Part shown: positions 6,929 to 13,178 of the stretch, piece after piece
Layout of the letters: every line of letters starts with the position of its first letter
Numbering within the stretch: position 1 is the first letter of the stretch
Virus record (IMG/VR): IMGVR_UViG_3300026116_000048
Span: 1 to 53,126 of that record
Length of the DNA: 53,126 bases
Origin: a virus
Direction: 5' to 3' (one strand)
Translations under genes and position numbers: made by a program
The notes under the pieces: model-generated
Database searches by the model: none
The model's input: the letters and a program-made list of their open reading frames with translations, nothing else
What the model was told of the DNA's origin: nothing

Positions 6929-7932
6929 AGCCTTTAGTCTTCGATTTGTTTTGCGGTTTAGGCGGCTGGTCAGAGGCTTTCATCGCCGAAGGCTATGTTG
7001 CGATCGGGTTCGACATTGAAGCGCACGATTACGGCAACGGCGGTTATCCGGGCGCATTGGTTCTACGCGATGTGCGTTCAATCAATGGCGGCGAGCTCGT
7101 CAAACAATACGGCGTTCCAAACGTCATTGTAGCCAGTCCGCCTTGCCAAGAATTCAGCTATATGGCGATGCCTTGGACTAAGGCCAAAGAGAAACGGCGG
7201 AAGATACTCGCGAACCCGGCAGAAAGAACGCGATTGACTGATTTATTCAACCAATGCTTTCGGATTCAGCGCGAAGTCTCGGCGGCGGCTGGCCATTATG
7301 TGCCAATTGTTATTGAGAATGTGCGCGGTGCTCAAGAGTGGGTAGGCAAAGCGCGGTGGAATTTTGGAAGCTTCTACCTATGGGGAGATGTGCCGGCGTT
7401 GATGCCGATACCAGCGAAGTATCGTAAAACGCTGGAAGGCTTTTGGGATACAACGCGGGAGAATTACAATCCAAACCATTCATGGAAAGGCGAAGGCAAC
7501 AAAACGGTGGGCATGAACTGGTCGGATCAATCCATTCGCGGCCAAGATTTCACGCGCATTGCGGGCAAACAGGCCGAAGGAACGAAACTACCCGGAAACA
7601 ATTCGGCACGGCGTTGGGAAGATCGAGAAGTGAAACGATTGTGTGATGCCGGCGTCAAAGTCGCAAGCGAAAGCGGGCGGCGAACTGATATTGGGAATGG
7701 CACTCGTTTCACAACCCGCGATTGCGGGACTGAAGGCGTAAATGGCTTCACTCCAAACGGAGAGCCTTTAGGAAAAAACACTTTAGGAAGAATGCATGGA
7801 TCAAAATCACCAAAGCGCAAAAAAGCCTCAGCCGAAATTGCGAAGATACCTCACGCACTCGCGCAATGGATCGCCAGATGCTTTAAGCCGCACAAAATCC
7901 TTGCATCCACGTCGCAAACCCACAAGCCATGA
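6925..7932 (+). CDS. C5-cytosine DNA methyltransferase (Dcm-like)
   Basis: A 335-residue DNA cytosine-5 methyltransferase. Motif I is FDLFCGLGGWSEAF (residues 6-19), the catalytic Cys lies in SPPCQEFSY (C74), and motif VI is ENVRGAQEW (131-139). The target-recognition and C-terminal region is atypical: long Gly/Asn/Lys-rich loops (KGEGNKTVGMNWSDQS) and an ending AEIPHALAQWIARCF-type helix as motif X. The start ATG 6925 overlaps the RusA stop by ATGA; the frame is open further upstream. No restriction partner is visible, so it is probably an orphan modifying phage DNA against host restriction. It is the second DNA methyltransferase in the operon. Confidence 0.85.
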   Translation: MKPLVFDLFCGLGGWSEAFIAEGYVAIGFDIEAHDYGNGGYPGALVLRDVRSINGGELVKQYGVPNVIVASPPCQEFSYMAMPWTKAKEKRRKILANPAERTRLTDLFNQCFRIQREVSAAAGHYVPIVIENVRGAQEWVGKARWNFGSFYLWGDVPALMPIPAKYRKTLEGFWDTTRENYNPNHSWKGEGNKTVGMNWSDQSIRGQDFTRIAGKQAEGTKLPGNNSARRWEDREVKRLCDAGVKVASESGRRTDIGNGTRFTTRDCGTEGVNGFTPNGEPLGKNTLGRMHGSKSPKRKKASAEIAKIPHALAQWIARCFKPHKILASTSQTHKP

Positions 7933-8048
7933 AGCGTAATACCATCGCCAAAAATTTGCGGATTGAAGATCTTTGGAGACTTAGTCAGTCGAGATCATCA
8001 TTGACCGGAGTTTATGATCGTGGAACAGTACGAGTCGCATTCTCGTAA
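7929..8048 (+). CDS. Possible 39-residue protein
   Basis: ATG 7929 overlaps the stop of the cytosine methyltransferase (ATGA) and opens a 39-codon frame (MKRNTIAKNLRIEDLWRLSQ...). It runs 37 bases into the 3' end of the convergent AT-hook gene. It has no motif; only the coupled start supports it. Confidence 0.3.
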   Translation: MKRNTIAKNLRIEDLWRLSQSRSSLTGVYDRGTVRVAFS

Positions 8049-8278
8049 ACCGCGTCAACCGCGTCTCTGGCTGATGCCTCGTACCCCGCCGCCCTGTCGA
8101 GCTCATTGAAAATCCACTTCACCAGCGAGATCGGTTTTTTGGGATCAGGCGATGCGCGGAGTTTAGCCAGCATGTAAGCCTTCCGTCGCGCTGGCTGCAC
8201 ACGTAATTGAATTTGTTCAGTCGCCGCCTCACCTTCTGGCAATGGCGGGCGACCGCGTTTGGAAGATTTGGGTTTCAT
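8012..8278 (-). CDS. AT-hook / ribbon-helix-helix-like DNA-binding protein
   Basis: An 88-residue protein from the ATG at 8278 (the frame is open further upstream). The N terminus MKPKSSKRGRPP has an RGRPP AT-hook core that binds the minor groove of AT-rich DNA. It is followed by EQIQLRVQPARRKAYMLAKLRA, a strand plus helix like a CopG/ribbon-helix-helix unit, and a helix ISLVKWIFNELDRAAGY. It is likely a small repressor or nucleoid-type regulator, cytoplasmic. It is transcribed away from the 9.2 kb replication region. The target is unknown. Confidence 0.6.
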   Translation of the reverse strand: MKPKSSKRGRPPLPEGEAATEQIQLRVQPARRKAYMLAKLRASPDPKKPISLVKWIFNELDRAAGYEASARDAVDAVYENATRTVPRS

Positions 8279-8436
8279 CAAAATGTGACAGACTGAAACC
8301 AAGGCAAAGCCAGCACCCGGCAACGATCTTGACAAGAGAGTTTGTTCATGATGATTTAGTCTCGGCTGACCGAGGCCCCATTGAAGCGATGACGTTTCGT
8401 TTGGCGGCAGTCAAAACTGCTCTTCCAGTTCCTCGG

Positions 8437-8685
8437 TCAGCTATTCCCAATATTTCGGCGAAACTCACTGAGTTGCTCTCGTCGCAAATCAATAAACCGC
8501 GCGACCAAGAAAGTGCGGGCGCATCGAGGGCAAGAACCGCCCAAATCGCCCTCCCGTTCAAGCCCGCAGTGCTCGCAGCGAGTGATGCATATTTTTACGG
8601 TGGCGGGGATCGCCGGTGTCACCGCATTTTCCGCCGCGCTGTTCCATTTTTGTATTTTCATAAGGTTGGAAGATTTAGTGTTCAC
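8437..8685 (-). CDS. Small zinc-ribbon protein
   Basis: An 82-residue protein with GTG start at 8685 overlapping the upstream stop (GTGA); an internal ATG at 8661 is an alternative. A four-Cys zinc ribbon, CEHCG followed 11 residues later by CPRC, sits at about residues 37-55, then a helical tail (FLVARFIDLRREQLSEFRR). It is probably nucleic-acid or protein binding. It is followed on this strand by about 160 bases with no convincing gene before the AT-hook protein. Confidence 0.5.
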   Translation of the reverse strand: MNTKSSNLMKIQKWNSAAENAVTPAIPATVKICITRCEHCGLEREGDLGGSCPRCARTFLVARFIDLRREQLSEFRRNIGNS

Positions 8686-9008
8686 AAAAGCTCAATTGCT
8701 TCCGACAGTTTAACCTCCCACAAATTCTTATCATTTGCCCACTGCTTTCCAGAAACATAACCAGCATTCACGGCGAGAGTGTTTACGTAGCCCCCAGTCG
8801 TGAAGGCACTATCTGGCAACTCACACAGCTTTTTCGACTCATAAACATGATAAAATTCGCAGTCCTGCAATTGCGATTCCGCCTCCTCAAATGTTTCATA
8901 CCCAGAACCTTCACTGCCATCGGGATGGGCAAAGCTAAATTGTCCTGCCCGCGCTTCCCAAATCCTGCCGATACCGCTCTTCATTCTGATTTCAGATACT
9001 TGATTCAT
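8682..9008 (-). CDS. Hypothetical protein, first gene of leftward mini-operon
   Basis: A 108-residue protein. The pattern IWEARAGQFSFAHPDGSEGSGYETFEEAESQLQDCEFY, with aromatic and Gly-rich turns, suggests a small alpha/beta fold; YETFEEAESQL is an ordinary amphipathic helix. There is no signal peptide or catalytic signature. It is the leading gene of the short minus-strand unit 9008-8012 and shares the 9009-9186 control region with the rightward gene at 9187. Unknown function. Confidence 0.55.
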   Translation of the reverse strand: MNQVSEIRMKSGIGRIWEARAGQFSFAHPDGSEGSGYETFEEAESQLQDCEFYHVYESKKLCELPDSAFTTGGYVNTLAVNAGYVSGKQWANDKNLWEVKLSEAIELL

Positions 9009-9186
9009 TTTGTCTGTCTTTCTTTGACGTCCGGGAACCGCCCGGTCGGTTGTAACTCTTTGTTACGCGCTCAATATGGCAGCAGGGTGAATTATTGTCA
9101 ATACAATAAATAGAATCGACTATACTTTTTTGTTATGCTCAATTTTGCCTTTTCCTCCCAGCTCATTCACGCTATTTTAACGCTAA
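9009..9186. promoter_or_regulatory. Divergent intergenic region with three dyads
   Basis: 178 bases separate divergent genes. Visible dyads are CCGGG-5-CCCGG (9031-9045), GTAAC-5-GTTAC (9052-9066) and ATTGT-4-ACAAT (9094-9107). The right part is AT-rich (ATAAATAGAATCGACTATACTTTTTTG). This is probably promoters for both directions with regulator sites; I cannot fix -35 and -10 boxes with confidence. Confidence 0.4.
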
Positions 9187-9639
9187 ATGCAGCTCGTTCC
9201 TCGCATTAACTCAGCCAATGCGAGAGAATTCGCCGCTAAATCCCACGAAGCACGCCGTCAGAACAAGCTAAGACGTGAACAAGAGGCCATGGAAGCGAAA
9301 CTAGCGGCCTTGCAACAACAGCAAAACCCCAAACCAGTTGCTACTCCAGAATCCGAGGATAGCAAGTTCATCCTATCCAGACTCGTGCGCGTGCGAAAAC
9401 AGCTTGATAGGATTGATTCAATGATCGAGAAAGAGAAAGACCCAATGAAGCTTGATCGGCTCGCCTCAGCCCAAGCACGCCTTGCCGAGCAAGAGCGATT
9501 ACTGGCTGGGCGTCCAATGCCTGGCTCGCTGAAGCCTAAAGCCTCGAGTACGAAAGCATCATTAACCCTGCCACAATTCGATCCTGAGCCCATTCAACCC
9601 ACAATCCCGCCGGCAAGTGACACACAATCTGCGGGATGA
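9187..9639 (+). CDS. Charged coiled-coil protein
   Basis: A 150-residue protein. Residues 10-110 are nearly all helical and charged: ARRQNKLRREQEAMEAKLAALQQQQ, RLVRVRKQLDRIDSMIEKEKDPMKLDRLASAQARLAEQERLLAGRP. This is followed by a Pro/Ser-rich tail. Similar sequences (LDRLASA..RL.E.ERLLAGRPMPGS) occur next to replication or packaging genes of phages. A small-terminase role is possible but it lies 6 kb from the large terminase on the other strand. It is upstream of the iteron region and replication initiator-like gene. Confidence 0.55.
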   Translation: MQLVPRINSANAREFAAKSHEARRQNKLRREQEAMEAKLAALQQQQNPKPVATPESEDSKFILSRLVRVRKQLDRIDSMIEKEKDPMKLDRLASAQARLAEQERLLAGRPMPGSLKPKASSTKASLTLPQFDPEPIQPTIPPASDTQSAG

Positions 9640-9663
9640 GTGTCAGTGTGTCAGTGTGTCAGT
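9640..9663 (+). repeat. Three 8-base direct repeats GTGTCAGT
   Basis: Three perfect tandem copies begin just after the upstream gene's stop. The complementary word TGACACACA lies at 9618-9626, so a hairpin could also form. Followed by ATAAAAC. Confidence 0.8.
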
Positions 9664-9962
9664 ATAAAACAGGGTAAGGAATCTCTTTTTCTGGCCGGGA
9701 CCGTGGGGGCGGATGGCACCCGGGGAGGGTCCGCTGCCAATGAGATTTTAATTTGAGACTCCCTCTTTTAATCAGCGCGCCATTTTTGTAAAACTGACGA
9801 GCAACCCATCAGTCATCATTCTGTACTGTATATGTATCTGTATGCGCTTACCCTGCGATGACATGCGATGACATGCGATGACATTTGTCAAAATAGTCAG
9901 CGTTTGGCGATGACATGGGTGTATTTGTGGGGTATTGTCCCCATGTTGGCACTATCGATTGT
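9664..9962. other. Candidate replication origin region
   Basis: A non-coding stretch between a coiled-coil gene and a winged-helix initiator-like gene. It holds a G-rich segment with GGACC...GGTCC ends (about 9698-9730), an AT-rich part (GAGATTTTAATTTGAGACTCCCTCTTTTAATC), and at 9854-9915 three perfect plus one near copy of a 10-base iteron. Direct repeats of about one helical turn beside a replication gene are typical of lambda-like origins; this is inference from layout. Confidence 0.45.
9854..9915 (+). repeat. 10-base iterons TGCGATGACA
   Basis: Perfect copies lie at 9854-9863, 9864-9873 and 9874-9883, and a near copy (GGCGATGACA) at 9906-9915. The period equals about one DNA turn, so bound proteins would face the same side. 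An initiator-like protein is encoded 50 bases downstream. Confidence 0.8.
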
Positions 9963-10460
9963 ATGAACACATGGGCGCCGCTTTGGTCTGGGATTGTTGA
10001 CTCGAGCCTTTGGGATGAACCGGACAATGTTGTGAAAGTCTTTATGACTATGCTTGCGGTTAAAGACTCGGATCATATTGTGAGATTTAACGCCTATCAA
10101 TTGGCTCGTAAATCGCGCAAGACGGAGTTGGAGGTCATGGAGGCTCTGAAGGTATTGGCGGCGCCTGATAAGCGGCGCCTGGAGCATCAGGAATTTGAAG
10201 GCAGGCGCATTAAATCGGTTGAGGAGGGATGGTTGGTGTTGAATGGGGAGAAGTATCGATCAAAGGTTTCGTTGGAAATGAGAAGGGCAAGGAATCGAAA
10301 GGCTCAAGCAGCACGTAGGGAGAGGCTTAAGAATTTGGGAGGACCTGGGGCGAGAGAGATTGGTTATGTCAAAGAATTGGAGGATAATGGTCCGGAAGCC
10401 GCCGATCAATATCTTCGGGAAACCTCGCCTGAATATCGCACTGACACAATTTCCAGATGA
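9963..10460 (+). CDS. Winged-helix phage replication initiator-like protein
   Basis: A 165-residue protein from ATG 9963 (the frame is open from 9915). The N-terminal half, WAPLWSGIVDSSLWDEPDNVVKVFMTMLAVKDSDHIVRFNAYQLARKSRKTELEVMEALKVL, matches the winged helix of phage replisome-organiser or gpO-type proteins. It continues with RRLEHQEFEGRRIKSVEEGWLVLNGEKYR, the wing, and a basic helix RARNRKAQAARRERLKN. It probably binds the iterons just upstream and loads helicase. The C terminus is short, with no helicase or primase domain. ATGA overlap with the ATP-grasp gene. Confidence 0.65.
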   Translation: MNTWAPLWSGIVDSSLWDEPDNVVKVFMTMLAVKDSDHIVRFNAYQLARKSRKTELEVMEALKVLAAPDKRRLEHQEFEGRRIKSVEEGWLVLNGEKYRSKVSLEMRRARNRKAQAARRERLKNLGGPGAREIGYVKELEDNGPEAADQYLRETSPEYRTDTISR

Positions 10461-11278
10461 CACACTCTATTAATCCGATTTGGATAGTTGAGAACTACGC
10501 AAAGGAGCAAAGCTTCATCGAACTCATTGACGCGATCAGGTCAAGCGGGTCGAAGCTAATTGAAATTAAAGACGATTACTCGAAGTCAATCCTTGCGAAC
10601 AGGGATCGAGACGAACGAGTGATTCTTAATGGTTCGATTGCCATGTTGAATATTATCCGTGAAGACTTGCCTTTCGCTTGCAATGACGTTCTGTTCCCAA
10701 CGCTTCAAAATTATTCATGCTCGAAATATTACACACAGTACGGAGACTTGCTTTTCAATGACCGATACATGCTGATGACGCTATCGGAATTGGGTCGCCA
10801 GAGATGGATGGTTTATGAGGTACTCGGCAAGGAGGGTATTGTTTTTGTCAGACCGGATTCGGGAGAAAAGCCGTATCAGGCGCAGTTGTTGGATATACAA
10901 GATTTGGACGAGTTTTTAAGGATGAACGAAAAGGAACTGCATTCGCTCTGCTTGGTTTCATCTCCCAAAAACATTTGGTGGGAGGGCAGGTTTGTTTGCT
11001 ATCAACAAGAGATCATTGCGAAATCGACCTACAAAATGCAGGGGATGCTTACCAATATGCCATCAGTTCCTAAAGAGGCTGAGGAATGTTGCCGAAAAGT
11101 GCTACAAGTAGAGTGGAGGCCGGATCCCGTTTTCGTCGTGGATATTTGTGGTGTGCCGGACGGCAAAGAATACTATCTATTGGAATTGAACGCCTTTGCC
11201 AGCAGCGGGCTTTACGAATGTAATAAAGGCAGAATCGTAGAACGCCTAAATGAAATCGTATTGACTTCACTCCCCTGA
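10457..11278 (+). CDS. ATP-grasp enzyme, R2K clade (DUF4343-like)
   Basis: A 273-residue ATP-grasp protein. ATP-grasp enzymes join a carboxylate to an amine or thiol through an acyl-phosphate. The C-terminal signature DPVFVVDICGVPDGKEYYLLELNAFASSGLY (about residues 216-257) carries the D...E.N metal-binding residues of the family. Upstream, the RPDSGEKPYQAQ, SSPKNIWWEGRFVCYQQEIIAKSTYKMQG block is typical of the R2K clade found in phages and in peptide-tagging contexts. The substrate is unknown. It is translationally coupled to the replication initiator-like gene (ATGA), an unusual partner. Confidence 0.75.
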   Translation: MTHSINPIWIVENYAKEQSFIELIDAIRSSGSKLIEIKDDYSKSILANRDRDERVILNGSIAMLNIIREDLPFACNDVLFPTLQNYSCSKYYTQYGDLLFNDRYMLMTLSELGRQRWMVYEVLGKEGIVFVRPDSGEKPYQAQLLDIQDLDEFLRMNEKELHSLCLVSSPKNIWWEGRFVCYQQEIIAKSTYKMQGMLTNMPSVPKEAEECCRKVLQVEWRPDPVFVVDICGVPDGKEYYLLELNAFASSGLYECNKGRIVERLNEIVLTSLP

Positions 11279-11295
11279 CCTGATACTGTGTCAGC

Positions 11296-11398
11296 ACGAT
11301 GCTGGTTCAGTGGAAAATCAATTCCGAAAGCGTGATGGTCTGTCCGTGTGCCGGCCAGCATCGTAACTTGCAGGCATGCGATGGGTCGTCACGCTTTC
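11296..11398. promoter_or_regulatory. Interleaved inverted repeats before serine recombinase
   Basis: Two perfect 10-base inverted repeats are interleaved: ACGATGCTGG (11296-11305) with CCAGCATCGT (11355-11364), and GAAAGCGTGA (11326-11335) with TCACGCTTTC (11389-11398). The order A-B-A'-B' could fold as an RNA pseudoknot or be paired recombinase or operator sites. It lies directly before the recombinase start at 11414. Confidence 0.6.
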
Positions 11399-11413
11399 AG
11401 AGAGGATAACACA

Positions 11414-12094
11414 ATGACCAAAGCATTTTCTTACCTGCGGGTGTCTGGAATGTCTCAAGTCGAGGGCGACGGATTGCAACGCCAGCGGGAAAAGGTTGAG
11501 GCCTTCGCGGTGAATCACGGATATGAGATCGTTCAGGAATTTTCAGACGAAGGGGTGAGCGGAACCAAGGATCATCTGGATAGACCTGGGCTGTCGGCTC
11601 TGATGCTGGCAATGGCGGGCAATGGCGTGCGTGTGATGTTGATTGAGCGCGCGGACAGATTGGCCCGTAATTTGATGGTGGGTGAGATCGCGCTTGAAGA
11701 GTTCAGAAAGATAGAAGCCAAAGTAATTTCGGTGGATTTGGGGGCGGATTTGATTGTTAGCGATGAGGATGACCCGACAAAGAAACTGTTTCGGCAGTTT
11801 TTAGGCGCTATTGCCGAATGGGAAAAGACAGTGCTTGTGCATAAGCTAAGGCTGGCTCGGATGCGTATTAAGCAACAGAACGGCAAATGCGAGGGAATAA
11901 CCGCGTTTGGTTCGAAGGATGAAGAGAAGCCGATTGTCAGTCGAATGCTGGAATTAAAGAGCAAGGGCTATACAACGAGTATGATTGCTGCGAAACTGAA
12001 TGAGGAAGGCGCAAAAACGCGGATGAATGCGCAATGGCATAGGACTTCAGTTATCAGAGTGATTGAACGGCAGAAACCGTGTGGAGATTTATGA
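11414..12094 (+). CDS. Serine recombinase (resolvase/invertase family)
   Basis: A 226-residue site-specific serine recombinase. The catalytic Ser is S11 in SYLRVSGMSQ; the family Arg motif is present as LIERADRLARN, and FLGAIAEWEKTVLVHKLRLARMR forms the long E helix. The C-terminal 45 residues (VSRMLELKSKGYTTSMIAAKLNEEGA...WHRTSVIRVIER) form the helix-turn-helix. Size fits the small resolvase/invertase group, not the large phage integrases. ATG 11414 has AGAGAGGA upstream as ribosome-binding site. Since a tyrosine integrase is also present, this enzyme may resolve multimers or invert a segment. Its site could be the interleaved repeats just upstream. Confidence 0.85.
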   Translation: MTKAFSYLRVSGMSQVEGDGLQRQREKVEAFAVNHGYEIVQEFSDEGVSGTKDHLDRPGLSALMLAMAGNGVRVMLIERADRLARNLMVGEIALEEFRKIEAKVISVDLGADLIVSDEDDPTKKLFRQFLGAIAEWEKTVLVHKLRLARMRIKQQNGKCEGITAFGSKDEEKPIVSRMLELKSKGYTTSMIAAKLNEEGAKTRMNAQWHRTSVIRVIERQKPCGDL

Positions 12095-12366
12095 ACACAA
12101 AGATTGGCGGCGGTCCAGCATTTCCGAACGGCGGCGTATCAAAAGTGTCTCAGATAACCGGGAAAGTCTTGGAAAACTTTCAAGGATCACAAGGGATGTC
12201 ACTACGCGATTACTTTGCAGCGAGGGCTATGGTGGGAATTCTGTCGCAAGCATCAGAAAGAACGTGGCCATCAGAAAGAACGTGGCCATCAGATACACCC
12301 GAGGCATTGGCGCAATGTGCATACCAAACTGCCGATGCAATGCTTGCAGAACGTATAAAAAGTTAA
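12091..12366 (+). CDS. Conserved small phage protein with internal duplication
   Basis: A 91-residue protein from ATG 12091 (ATGA overlap with the recombinase). The GGPAFP N terminus, the central GMSLRDYFAARAM and the C-terminal AYQTADAMLAERIKS are marks of a very common phage hypothetical protein that is usually 80-100 residues long. Between them the six-residue unit SERTWP occurs twice in a row, from a perfect 18-base duplication. The function is not known. Confidence 0.7.
   Translation: MNTKIGGGPAFPNGGVSKVSQITGKVLENFQGSQGMSLRDYFAARAMVGILSQASERTWPSERTWPSDTPEALAQCAYQTADAMLAERIKS
12251..12286 (+). repeat. 18-base perfect tandem duplication
   Basis: The unit CATCAGAAAGAACGTGGC occurs at 12251-12268 and 12269-12286, followed by a partial third copy (CATCAGA). 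In frame, it inserts six residues into the encoded protein, so it looks recent and tolerated. Confidence 0.9.
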
Positions 12367-12373
12367 AGGCAAA

Positions 12374-12398
12374 GAGACGCGCTTTTGTTCGTCGTCTC
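12374..12398. terminator. Bidirectional terminator-like hairpin
   Basis: GAGACG (12374-12379) pairs with CGTCTC (12393-12398) across a 13-base loop, followed by GATTTT on the + strand. It lies in the short gap between convergent genes (stop at 12366 and the GroES stop at 12405), where a shared terminator is expected. The stem is short, so the call is tentative. Confidence 0.4.
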
Positions 12399-12404
12399 CG
12401 ATTT

Positions 12405-12680
12405 TCATGCCTCCACCAGCGTCAAAATCTCATCCTGTCTGAGCAAGCGATATTTTACGCCGTCGTACTCAAGGTCAGTGCCGCCAATCTTGGGCAAGAT
12501 GACCTTATCATCCGTTTTGACAATCATGGGCGATTGTTCTGAGCCGGGGCCAGCGGCGACAACCACGCCGCATTGAGATGGCTGCTTGAATTCGTCGGGG
12601 ATTTGAATGGAGAGAGATTCCGGGTTGGGATCGACCAGTTTAACGAGCACATTTGAACCGGTGGGCCTGAGAGTTTTCAT
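12405..12680 (-). CDS. groES: Phage-encoded GroES co-chaperonin
   Basis: A 91-residue Cpn10/GroES-family protein. The fold pattern is visible: LRPTGSNVLVKLVDPNPES at the N terminus (GroES starts I/LRPLxDRVLVKxxE), a mobile-loop region LSIQIPDEFKQPSQC, then GVVVAAGPGSEQSPMIVKTDDKVILPKIGGTDLEYDGVKYRLLRQDEILTLVE, matching the GroES VGDxVLF...G.EV...YLIMRExDILAIVE ending. The heptamer caps GroEL and aids protein folding. It is the last gene of the minus-strand packaging/head operon, so it probably helps fold the capsid or portal, as T4 gp31 does. The mobile loop lacks the usual GGIVL triplet, which may mean altered GroEL affinity. Confidence 0.85.
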   Translation of the reverse strand: MKTLRPTGSNVLVKLVDPNPESLSIQIPDEFKQPSQCGVVVAAGPGSEQSPMIVKTDDKVILPKIGGTDLEYDGVKYRLLRQDEILTLVEA

Positions 12681-12704
12681 ACTGATAGACTAGGGTGATT
12701 TAAG

Positions 12705-13172
12705 TTATTCGTAAACGAAGTAATTCGGCAGGGTGAAAACCTGCCCATCAGCGGTAGTATAGACAACATCGACAGAGCCGGGAGATCCGGTATTCCACGA
12801 CAACAACAGGGTGGTATCGTTTACATAAGTCGCAGCGGTAGAATCTCCGCCGATGGTGATCGTTCCTGTCCAATTTGCTCCAACCAAATCCTTTGTAAAC
12901 CCAACGCCGGTAACAACTGTGACCGCCGCACCACCGCCGGCAAGAGCGGAGTTCGGAGTCAGATAGAACATTCCACGAATTGAAGACGTTCCGCCTGTAG
13001 ATGCCAGCAGACCGGCCAGAGCAGTTGCGGCATCGGATGCGTTGGCATAATCAACACGCTCGGACTTTCCATTAACAAACAAGAGATTCAATGATTTGTT
13101 TTCCTGACCGACGGTCAAAACGTTATCAAAATTGACCAACCGACCATCAGGCATTGAAATGATTGTTGCCAT
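12705..13172 (-). CDS. Virion protein with IPT/TIG-like domain
   Basis: A 155-residue protein. The N-terminal half (MATIISMPDGRLVNFDNVLTVGQEN...) is followed by a Gly/Thr-rich beta domain of about 75 residues (AVTVVTGVGFTKDLVGANWTGTITIGG...DTTLLLSWNTGSPGSVDVVYTTADGQVFTLPNYFVYE) with the alternating pattern and terminal F.Y of IPT/TIG immunoglobulin-like folds. Such domains decorate capsids or tails. It lies 6 bases downstream of the portal gene, so a head or head-tail decoration role is likely but inferred. Confidence 0.6.
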   Translation of the reverse strand: MATIISMPDGRLVNFDNVLTVGQENKSLNLLFVNGKSERVDYANASDAATALAGLLASTGGTSSIRGMFYLTPNSALAGGGAAVTVVTGVGFTKDLVGANWTGTITIGGDSTAATYVNDTTLLLSWNTGSPGSVDVVYTTADGQVFTLPNYFVYE

Positions 13173-13178
13173 AATGCT

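Noticed and set aside
8346-8561. Minus-strand ORF of 71 residues
   Set aside because: It overlaps the zinc-ribbon gene in another frame and lacks a good start; coding quality is weak.
8242-8760. 172-residue + strand ORF
   Set aside because: It is antisense to several coupled minus-strand genes with clear zinc-ribbon and AT-hook features, and its translation lacks protein-like structure.
9187-9639. Terminase small subunit
   Set aside because: The coiled-coil protein could pass for one, but it is 6 kb away and on the other strand from the large terminase, so I leave it unassigned.
12063-12542. 159-residue + strand ORF overlapping the recombinase end
   Set aside because: It runs across the small conserved gene and the GroES gene in another frame and shows no protein family features.
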